A stretch of 7,206 nt of DNA from contig CAYHWW010000167.1 in the NCBI GenBank assembly GCA_964360145.1, forward strand, positions 1-7,206. Reading direction: 5' to 3'. Shown piece after piece: positions 1 to 5,392 of this stretch; position 1 is the first letter of the stretch; each line of letters starts with the position of its first letter. The position numbers and the translations under genes are program-made. The notes beneath the pieces are model-generated. The model saw only the letters and a program-made list of their open reading frames with translations. It made no database searches and had not been told where the DNA came from. Source of the DNA: CAYHWW01 sp964360145. GTDB lineage: Bacteria > Bdellovibrionota > UBA1018 > CAYHWW01.

Positions 1-1
1 G

Positions 2-67
2 ACGCCAACACCAACGCCAACACCGATACCAACGCCGACGCCGACGCCAACGCCGACGCCGACGCCG
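2..67 (+). repeat. Hexanucleotide (ACR CCR) tandem repeat encoding Thr-Pro
   Basis: There are eleven consecutive 6-base units of the form AC(A/G)CC(A/G), with one ACR changed to ATA at 26-28. The unit differences are almost entirely third-position purine swaps. That pattern fits an old coding repeat kept by selection on protein sequence rather than a freshly slipped microsatellite. The array starts at the window edge and may continue upstream. Confidence 0.8.
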
Positions 68-133
68 TGCCCTACTCCGACGCCCACACAAACACCTCCG
101 TGTCCCGATAAGACTCCGGCACCGTTAGTGTAA
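2..133 (+). CDS. C-terminal tail of a Thr-Pro repeat protein (5' end outside window)
   Basis: The frame starting at position 2 is open from the window edge to a TAA at 131-133 and gives 43 residues. It begins with about 11 Thr-Pro dipeptides (one Thr replaced by Ile), then two Cys residues about 15 residues apart in a Pro/Thr-rich context, and ends in DKTPAPLV. The frame choice rests on the repeat itself: within it, nearly all A/G variation falls at third codon positions and is synonymous in this frame, whereas in the other two forward frames it would change residues. Thr-Pro runs usually serve as extended linkers or wall/surface spacers in secreted proteins, so the missing upstream part may be a secreted or surface protein. 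No domain is visible and the function is unknown. It reads in the same direction as the following outer-membrane gene but is separated from it by about 155 bases and a hairpin, so they are probably not co-transcribed. Confidence 0.6.
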   Translation, partial: TPTPTPTPIPTPTPTPTPTPTPCPTPTPTQTPPCPDKTPAPLV

Positions 134-142
134 CTACGACAA

Positions 143-186
143 CTCAGAGTGATCATGGTGCCCTCAAATCCCGTGATCACTCTGAG
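143..186 (+). terminator. Perfect 13-bp inverted repeat downstream of the Thr-Pro gene; candidate terminator
   Basis: The left arm CTCAGAGTGATCA (143-155) is exactly complementary to TGATCACTCTGAG (174-186). The stem can extend inward by a G-U and two G-C pairs (156-158 with 171-173), leaving a loop of about 12 bases. It begins 10 bases after the TAA of the upstream gene, the usual place for a terminator. There is no T-run after the right arm, so it is not a textbook intrinsic terminator. It could instead be an mRNA 3'-end stabiliser or a protein-binding dyad, since each arm also contains the palindrome TGATCA. Confidence 0.45.
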
Positions 187-253
187 AGTCTGTTCAACAA
201 TAACAACACCTTGCACAGAAGTGCGGGTGGCCCCTCCTCTATGATCCAGGTCA

Positions 254-281
254 TTGTTTTCCCACGGCACCGGCTTATAAT
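254..281 (+). promoter_or_regulatory. Candidate promoter of the outer-membrane gene, consensus -10
   Basis: TATAAT at 276-281 is a perfect sigma70-type -10 box. The best -35 is TTGTTT at 254-259 (three of six consensus bases) with a 16-base spacer. Transcription would start near 287-289, essentially at the preferred ATG (289), which would give a leaderless or almost leaderless message. No Shine-Dalgarno sequence is visible before 289. The -10 hexamer overlaps an alternative in-frame ATG at 280, so if this promoter is used that ATG cannot be the start. Confidence 0.4.
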
Positions 282-288
282 GCACCGC

Positions 289-1338
289 ATGAAAACTCAG
301 AAATTCAGTGTGTCTGTTTTTACACTTTGTTTTTTTTGTTCCATGGCCTTTGCTGAGCCCCCCCTTTCAGGCCAGGGCATCACAGTAGAGGCGGAGGCCG
401 ATGCGCCGAGCCCGCCGAACACCATACTTTTCCCGCTCTATACAAGAGTAGCGACACCCACCAACGCAACCCCGCCCTCCACCAGCACGACGCCACCGCC
501 CTACGCTGTCCCCTGGCAACTGCGTCCCATCATCCCGGGAAACATTGTGCGGCTCGATTCCGCTCTGGCTGCCTATAACGATCGAGACGGGAATTCGGGG
601 GGCCTTGCCGCTGCCACGATGCTCACGGGCAGCTATCGCATCATTCCAGACATGGCGGTGCTCTTGCGGTTTGGAGCCGTTTCCAATCTCCCACCGAACG
701 GCGCGGAATCCGCCACTTCATTTTTGAATCCACTGATCGGCGGGCTGTACTCCCTGCGGCTTCCCAGTGATTTCCGACTGGGACTTTTTCTTGGCTTCAC
801 GGTTCCCGTCGGCATGGGGGGAGGCGACTCTCCTGATCCCGCGGTGCAGTCGGCCAATGCCGCTGGCGCTCTTGTGCGATCGGGCATGGATGGAGCCATG
901 GTCGCTCCGAACTATTTTGCAGTGATCCCCGGCATCGATCTTGCGTACATCGGCCACGGAGCGACGGTTCAGATCGAAGCATCCCTCATTCAACTCAATC
1001 GAGTACGAGGCGAAGACGTTGACCAAGATCAGGGGCGTACGAATTTCACCACCGGCTTGTCCGTGGGCTATTCCATAACGCCAGAAATTTCGATGGTGGG
1101 GGAGTTGCGTTATCAACGGTGGCTGTACAACAACACGGTTTTCGCCGCGCCAGAGCCCGCGGTGGAGAATCTCTCATTTGCCATTGGGCCACGCTTCAAC
1201 TTCAGAATCGGAAACGTCACCGTGAGACCGGGCATTGCCTACGCCCAGGGCCTTGTCGGCCCCATGGCCAGCGGCGGCTATACCTCCGCCACCAACACGG
1301 ATCGTATTTTATTCATCGATTCGCCCGTTATTTTTTGA
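289..1338 (+). CDS. Exported outer-membrane beta-barrel protein of unknown function
   Basis: The protein is 349 residues from the ATG at 289. This start puts a clean signal peptide at the N-terminus: MKTQK, a hydrophobic core rich in Phe/Val/Cys, then AFA before EPP, with likely cleavage after about residue 22. The frame is open back to a TTG at 211 with other ATGs at 241 and 280, but those would add a non-signal-like extension. Residues about 50-80 form a Pro/Thr/Ser-rich linker. From about 85 onward there are alternating amphipathic strands separated by polar turns (for example GSYRIIPDMAVLLRFGAV, then GLYSLRLPSDFRLGLFLGF). The last residue is Phe, the usual C-terminal signal for outer-membrane barrel assembly. 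I recall similar hypothetical barrels, with a GMGGGDSPDP-like loop, from myxobacteria-type genomes, but I cannot name a substrate. It may be a porin- or transporter-like barrel. It stands alone and converges on the toxin-antitoxin pair. Confidence 0.8.
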   Translation: MKTQKFSVSVFTLCFFCSMAFAEPPLSGQGITVEAEADAPSPPNTILFPLYTRVATPTNATPPSTSTTPPPYAVPWQLRPIIPGNIVRLDSALAAYNDRDGNSGGLAAATMLTGSYRIIPDMAVLLRFGAVSNLPPNGAESATSFLNPLIGGLYSLRLPSDFRLGLFLGFTVPVGMGGGDSPDPAVQSANAAGALVRSGMDGAMVAPNYFAVIPGIDLAYIGHGATVQIEASLIQLNRVRGEDVDQDQGRTNFTTGLSVGYSITPEISMVGELRYQRWLYNNTVFAAPEPAVENLSFAIGPRFNFRIGNVTVRPGIAYAQGLVGPMASGGYTSATNTDRILFIDSPVIF

Positions 1339-1390
1339 GGTCCGGCAGGAGATACGCTGCTAGCTCATGCCTTATTTGCGAATCGCCTCA

Positions 1391-1831
1391 TCATTTCTTA
1401 CGCGTTCCCTTTGCTTGTTTTTTCTTAACTTCCGAAATTCCTGTCACCTGAGGAGGTATCTGCTTAAGCAGCGGCAAAAGCGCGGGGATGTCGTGCTGCG
1501 CCGTGGTCCATATAACCGAGATGGTGATTCCAAAATACTCATGCACGAGGAAGTTACGCATCCCGATCATCTTATCCCAAGGAATTGCTGAATACTGTTT
1601 TCTCAATGACTCCGGAACCCGCGCCGCAGCCTCACCAATAATCGTGAAGTTGCGAATAACAGCGTCCATCGTCTTTTCATCACGTTCAAACGCAAGGACG
1701 TTCATACCAGCCGTGTATCTCTCTATTCGAGCGATTGCTTCGAGAATGTCAGTGATGCGAATGTTCCAGTTTCTAGGCGGCACGGATTTTTTCTCGCTCG
1801 ACTTGGTCACGAAACTCGGGTCTGAGCGCAT
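1391..1831 (-). CDS. hepT: HepT-like HEPN-domain ribonuclease toxin (DUF86 family)
   Basis: This 146-residue protein matches the HepT/DUF86 family. It is all-helical, starting around NIRITDILEAIARIERYT (residues 23-40), followed by TMDAVIRNFTIIGEAA (54-69). It carries the catalytic motif R-X4-H-X-Y as RNFLVHEY with Arg92, His97 and Tyr99. In characterised HEPN/MNT systems this toxin cleaves RNA, and its motif Tyr is the residue adenylylated by the partner MntA-type enzyme. The tail after about residue 130 is strongly basic (KKKQAKGTRKK). The ATG at 1831 overlaps the antitoxin gene by 59 bases and has no visible ribosome site. An in-frame GTG at 1783 would reduce the overlap to 11 bases and still keep the whole domain (130 residues), so it is a real alternative. 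Toxin following antitoxin in overlapping genes suggests coupled translation. All key residues are present, so it looks functional. Confidence 0.88.
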   Translation of the reverse strand: MRSDPSFVTKSSEKKSVPPRNWNIRITDILEAIARIERYTAGMNVLAFERDEKTMDAVIRNFTIIGEAAARVPESLRKQYSAIPWDKMIGMRNFLVHEYFGITISVIWTTAQHDIPALLPLLKQIPPQVTGISEVKKKQAKGTRKK

Positions 1832-2093
1832 CGGACATAACTAAATCCACCCGGCGACCAAGGATCGCCTCAAGACTTGTCTTAACATCGCAGAAATGGA
1901 AAAAGCCCACAGGCTCAGTAAATTCCACGATCATGTCCACATCACTTTTTATTTTTACTTCGTTTCTAGCAAATGAGCCAAACAGAGTCAGGCTCTTGAT
2001 CTTGAGCCTCGTCAGTTCGCTTCGCTTGCGGTGAAGTCGTGCGATCACATCCGCGCTGGACTTAACTCTAACCGGGCCAGTTCTCTTACTCAT
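1773..2093 (-). CDS. mntA: MntA-like minimal nucleotidyltransferase antitoxin
   Basis: This 106-residue protein has the hallmark of minimal nucleotidyltransferases, G-S-X10-D-X-D: Gly39-Ser40, then Asp51 and Asp53 in SDVDMIVEF. A likely third acidic residue is Asp83 in RRVDLVM. In HEPN/MNT pairs this enzyme transfers AMP to the Tyr of the HepT RNase motif and so neutralises it. The ATG at 2093 is chosen because a GAGGG ribosome site sits 8 bases upstream. A TTG at 2132 in the same frame would add 13 residues not expected for the family. The gene overlaps hepT, which follows it. The preceding operon ends 60 bases upstream, so read-through from that operon and a private promoter are both possible. 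The base composition is low for the window: 21 of 60 bases are G or C at 1921-1980. That hints at horizontal arrival. Confidence 0.88.
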   Translation of the reverse strand: MSKRTGPVRVKSSADVIARLHRKRSELTRLKIKSLTLFGSFARNEVKIKSDVDMIVEFTEPVGFFHFCDVKTSLEAILGRRVDLVMSDALRPEFRDQVEREKIRAA

Positions 2094-2101
2094 ATGTGAC
2101 A

Positions 2102-2106
2102 CCCTC
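2102..2106 (-). promoter_or_regulatory. Ribosome binding site fixing the mntA start
   Basis: GAGGG on the minus strand lies 8 bases before the ATG at 2093. No comparable site precedes the longer TTG start at 2132, so this decides the start of the antitoxin gene. Confidence 0.6.
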
Positions 2107-2130
2107 AAAATAATCGCGCACGAGAGCCAC

Positions 2131-2157
2131 AATATACAAGGACGAGAAGAGAATCAA
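2131..2157 (-). promoter_or_regulatory. Weak candidate promoter for the toxin-antitoxin pair
   Basis: On the minus strand TTGATT (2157-2152, four of six -35 bases) is followed after 15 bases by TATATT (2136-2131, five of six -10 bases). The spacer is shorter than ideal. Transcription would begin about 30 bases before the antitoxin ATG. It overlaps the stop codon of the upstream operon gene. It would let the module be expressed independently, which is usual for such modules. Confidence 0.25.
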
Positions 2158-3152
2158 TGCCCGTGCAAGAGAGTCTCAAGCTCGAAGCGGTCCGAGAACC
2201 ACCGATCGACGATGCGGCCGGTGCCCTTGTCAGTGAGTGTGAGCGCTCCGCGTGCGGTCTTGGTGTTCTCCACCATGGACTCGCTGCGGTTCGGGTGCAG
2301 ATAACGCAATGAGGCCCACGTTCGGCCCTCACCCTCGATCTCAACATCGAGGATGAAGCCGTCGCTCTCGAAAGCCACGCTCCACGATCTGTTGGTGAGG
2401 AGCCTGACGCGATGGCGGTGCGCGCTGAGTAGCTTATTGAAGTGGAACCAGCCGTGCTCCGTGCGCAGCGAACAGAGACTCAAGAATGGCGTGGTAGCAG
2501 AGGCGATTTTGATTTTCGCCGAGAACCCGTCGAAGTAGGCGGTACGCCCCCCTTGCCATTCATTACAGTCGGCGTACGCGTAGGTGTAGGCATGCTCAGT
2601 GCCCCAGTTATGGCCATTCATGCCGATGAAGCTTCCGCTCCAGCTCTCGGCGCCGCGTCCGCCCCATTGGATCACCCCGTCGAACCCCATGAGAGTGTCA
2701 CGGGTGAGTATTTTCTTCTTCGGAAACGGGCTGCGATAGAGCCAGGGGCTCGCGAAATGATAATAAGGCTCGTCCGAGCGGGATAAACGAAGATCCCAGC
2801 TCACGTTCTCTTCGGCTGTGTGGATAGCACCGGAGAGCGCGTCTCTTGTGATGGAAAAAAAAGAACCGTCCCCGTAATCAAAAGAGATGGCGTCCCAATC
2901 CGGGCCTGGGGGAGTGACTGTTTCGCAAGATTTCCTCAGCACCCGCGGCTCGTCCCCGCGCTCTGGGAATCCGATCATCGTCGTCTCCACCATGACGCGA
3001 TCAGAGTCGCTGAAGCGTAGCAGGTTATGCTTCAGCCAAAAGGATGGCCCCCCACCGACGCGGTTCCCCCGAAAATAAAAAGATTCGTAAAGACCGCGTG
3101 CCGTGCGGCCCATTTCGACCCGATGGGTGGGAAATGCCTGGGCCTCCCTCAC
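2154..3152 (-). CDS. Lipocalin-like AttH/CrtC/tocopherol-cyclase-type protein, last gene of the GMC operon
   Basis: The protein is 332 residues with no signal peptide and no membrane segment. It starts at a GTG whose first bases form GTGA with the stop of the preceding gene; AAGGAG lies 5 bases upstream, a strong site that supports coupled translation. It is rich in Trp, Tyr, Phe and Gly with alternating beta-strand patterns throughout. Residues 178-184 read GMNGHNWG, followed by EHAYTYAYADCNEW. A C-terminal strand pair has the form RYLHPNRSESMVENTKTARGAL (about 283-304). The His-Asn/Ser-Trp-Gly turn and that C-terminal pattern recall two-barrel lipocalin-like proteins such as AttH, carotenoid hydratase CrtC and tocopherol cyclase. 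The similarity is by eye and distant. Enzymes of that group add water to, cyclise or bind isoprenoids and lipids, so a hydratase/isomerase or lipid-carrier role for the product of the two oxidases is plausible but unproven. Confidence 0.6.
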   Translation of the reverse strand: MREAQAFPTHRVEMGRTARGLYESFYFRGNRVGGGPSFWLKHNLLRFSDSDRVMVETTMIGFPERGDEPRVLRKSCETVTPPGPDWDAISFDYGDGSFFSITRDALSGAIHTAEENVSWDLRLSRSDEPYYHFASPWLYRSPFPKKKILTRDTLMGFDGVIQWGGRGAESWSGSFIGMNGHNWGTEHAYTYAYADCNEWQGGRTAYFDGFSAKIKIASATTPFLSLCSLRTEHGWFHFNKLLSAHRHRVRLLTNRSWSVAFESDGFILDVEIEGEGRTWASLRYLHPNRSESMVENTKTARGALTLTDKGTGRIVDRWFSDRFELETLLHGH

Positions 3153-5392
3153 GAGAGCTCCTTTTTCACGAGATCCGCGATGCGGAGCGCATTGGCCGTG
3201 ATCGTCATTTGTGGATTTGTGCCCAGTGGCCCCGGAATGGCGGAGCCGTCCACAACCCTCAGGCCTGGTACACCCCAGACACGCCCGCTAGGGTCGATGA
3301 CGGAGTTCTTGGCTGTGGCACCCATGCGGCACGTACCCAGTGGGTGGTGCCCAGACAGCGCGAAATAATCCAAGCCTCGTGGCGTAGCCTTGGCGAAGCA
3401 AGCGAGCTCGCTCTCTGATGAGATGATTTCAAAACCGCGCACGGGCAAAAGCACCTGGCGTGCCCCCGCTTTGAAAAAAATCTCCGCAAGGCGGAGCACC
3501 GCCGCGTGGATGCGACGGAGAGCCCTTGCGTCGAAATGATAGAGTATCACGGGCTCTGAATCGCGCAGGAAAAGCAACCTGCCCAGAGATGTGTCACTCA
3601 GCATCGCGGCAAAATTCGTGTAGTGCGCGCTTTGATCCATGATCCGCGTCAACGCTTCTCCAAACACCGGCACAACCAGGGGGATCTCGTCGGCAGAAAG
3701 CGTGTGGCCCTCGTACATGACACCTTCGTCGAGGCCATTGAACGCCAGGGATTGCGGCACATAATGCTCGGGCCGTACGGGGCGATCGAAGAGAGCGCCC
3801 ACATTCAGCGCGGGGTGGATACTCAATCCGCGCCCCAAGGCTCGGTTACCACGAATAATTTTTGATTTATTGAGGAGCAGCGGTGTCTGAAGCGTACCCG
3901 CGGCAAGCAGCACCACCCGCGCACGGATGCGAAGGCGGAATTCGTCGCCATAGCCTGACACCGCGGCAGTGATGCCCAGGACGCGATCATTTTCTTTGAT
4001 GAAGCCATCAACCCTATAGCCCGTGAGAAGAAGGCCGTTGTTTTTGAGCATCTCAGGAATGAACGAGACATTGGTGCTTCTCTTCGCGTCGGTAGGGCAG
4101 CCAAAGATGCACGACGCCTGCCCATCACAACCCTCTTCGGCACGCATGAGGGGCCTAAGCTCTGCTTTTCCTTCAAGCCCCTTTTCGAGGATCCCGCGAA
4201 TCGGGCCATGCAGGTGGTCTGGTACTTGTTTTGCCGCATAAACGCGCTCTGCTTCAGCGAAGTATGGTTCCCATTCCGCGGACGGGATACCTAACTCACG
4301 CTCCCATGACGCAAGTGTTTGCGCCGTGGGTCGCATGCACGTGCCGCAATTGACCGTGGTCGTGCCGCCCACCGTCTTGCCAGTGGGAAGCCACAGGGGC
4401 GCGTTCGATATCGGGAAAGACATCCCGCCTGAGCGATAGAGTCGAGCCATCATCTCAATGCGATTTGCGCCAAAGTCCTTGCGTTTGAAATAGGCACCTT
4501 CTTCCACCAGCGCCACGGCGAATCCGGCGGCAGCGAGAGCATAAGCGGCGGCGGCGCCACCTGCCCCCGAGCCGACAACAACGACATCGGCCTCAAGCTC
4601 TTCGAGAGCGGCTGATGGATGGTGATGTTGGCGGTCGTAGCTGTTTTGTTCATCAGCGACGGACACGGCCTCTTTTTTCCCACAGTAGATCGATGACAAG
4701 CCGATGACGCCGAGGGTGTGCGCGATATTCTTTAGGATCGGGACTCGCGAGAAAAACGCGGCGGCATTTTGGTCACTCTTGAACAGAGAACTCAATAGGA
4801 GCATCAAGCGACAACCTACGGCGAGAAGAATTCGTGTTCCGCTCCCAGTGGATCTCAGTTGCAGGAGAATATTCTGGAGAGGTTGATCACCATCGGCTCG
4901 CGCTGCATGGTTTGGCACCAAGATGCGGCTCAATGCGAGTATGCGGCGCGCAAACGAGAGGTGCTGCTCGAATGCATTTTCCTCGCGCACGACGCGCATC
5001 GAAAGCGCGAACTTCCAGAGGGGCTCTCGGTACACCAGCATGCCATGGCCGACCTTCTTGCCGTCGCGCGAGATCTCAACGGGCAGCTCGATCAGAGATC
5101 GAATGAACTGACGAGGACGCAAAAGATTCCAGCGATAGGATTTGCTTCCGACAACGCGCAGCTTGCCGAATTCGCCACCATCGACATTAAAGTCATAACC
5201 GACGCCCCGCGGAGAAATACTCAGCGCCCCCTCGACGAGGGGCGCATTGACAGTGGCCAGTTGAAACAAGGCAAACCCTCGGATGGCGCATCCCCTGAAC
5301 ACATGCACCTGAATCTCGAAGGGCATTCGCGGCCCCGCATCGATGCATACCCAGCCAGACATCCTTTCGACGAAACGGAGCCCGTACTTCAT
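3149..5392 (-). CDS. GMC-family FAD oxidoreductase with an extra N-terminal domain
   Basis: The protein is 747 residues, roughly 200 longer than a plain GMC enzyme. The GMC part starts near residue 266: FAD motif GSGAGG (274-279) with an acidic end of strand 2 (Glu297/298); the second flavin loop GKTVGGTTTVNCGTCMRP (338-355); a Cys cluster Cys422-X5-Cys428-X3-Cys432-Pro; and the C-terminal active-site pair His683 (in GHHPLGTCRMG) and Asn726 (in GTNPQMTITA). It should oxidise an alcohol to an aldehyde or ketone using FAD; the Cys cluster and HPLGTCRMG resemble long-chain alcohol oxidase-like members. Residues 1-135 form a separate beta-rich domain opening with F-X-E-X-M-X-G (Phe7, Glu9, Met11, Gly13), a pattern I recall at the start of other bacterial GMC proteins. 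A hydrophobic stretch at about 187-203 may anchor the protein to the membrane. The start overlaps the previous gene by ATGA and has an excellent ribosome site. Confidence 0.9.
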   Translation of the reverse strand: MKYGLRFVERMSGWVCIDAGPRMPFEIQVHVFRGCAIRGFALFQLATVNAPLVEGALSISPRGVGYDFNVDGGEFGKLRVVGSKSYRWNLLRPRQFIRSLIELPVEISRDGKKVGHGMLVYREPLWKFALSMRVVREENAFEQHLSFARRILALSRILVPNHAARADGDQPLQNILLQLRSTGSGTRILLAVGCRLMLLLSSLFKSDQNAAAFFSRVPILKNIAHTLGVIGLSSIYCGKKEAVSVADEQNSYDRQHHHPSAALEELEADVVVVGSGAGGAAAAYALAAAGFAVALVEEGAYFKRKDFGANRIEMMARLYRSGGMSFPISNAPLWLPTGKTVGGTTTVNCGTCMRPTAQTLASWERELGIPSAEWEPYFAEAERVYAAKQVPDHLHGPIRGILEKGLEGKAELRPLMRAEEGCDGQASCIFGCPTDAKRSTNVSFIPEMLKNNGLLLTGYRVDGFIKENDRVLGITAAVSGYGDEFRLRIRARVVLLAAGTLQTPLLLNKSKIIRGNRALGRGLSIHPALNVGALFDRPVRPEHYVPQSLAFNGLDEGVMYEGHTLSADEIPLVVPVFGEALTRIMDQSAHYTNFAAMLSDTSLGRLLFLRDSEPVILYHFDARALRRIHAAVLRLAEIFFKAGARQVLLPVRGFEIISSESELACFAKATPRGLDYFALSGHHPLGTCRMGATAKNSVIDPSGRVWGVPGLRVVDGSAIPGPLGTNPQMTITANALRIADLVKKELS
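3158..3163 (-). promoter_or_regulatory. Strong internal ribosome site before the third operon gene
   Basis: AAGGAG on the minus strand lies within the last codons of the second GMC gene, 5 bases before the GTG at 3152. It supports the GTG as the start and, with the GTGA overlap, implies translational coupling. Confidence 0.75.

Noticed and set aside
1..111. Alternative readings of the 5' repeat: Asp/Asn-Ala/Thr in frame 1, or Gly-Val on the minus strand
   Set aside because: Frame 1 is also open (stop at 109-111), but the repeat's A/G variation would then change residues at first codon positions, whereas in frame 2 it is synonymous. Gly-Val runs on the other strand have no start or domain support in this window.
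718..1116. 132-codon minus-strand frame opposite the outer-membrane gene
   Set aside because: It lacks domain features, while the plus frame has a signal peptide, beta strands and a C-terminal Phe.
1318..1390. Possible terminator between the convergent outer-membrane and hepT genes
   Set aside because: There is a T-run at the end of the outer-membrane gene (about 1329-1335) and a few 4-bp dyads nearby, but no stable stem is placed directly before a T-run on either strand.
1488..1844. 118-codon plus-strand frame opposite hepT
   Set aside because: The minus strand encodes an unmistakable HEPN motif; the plus frame shows nothing.
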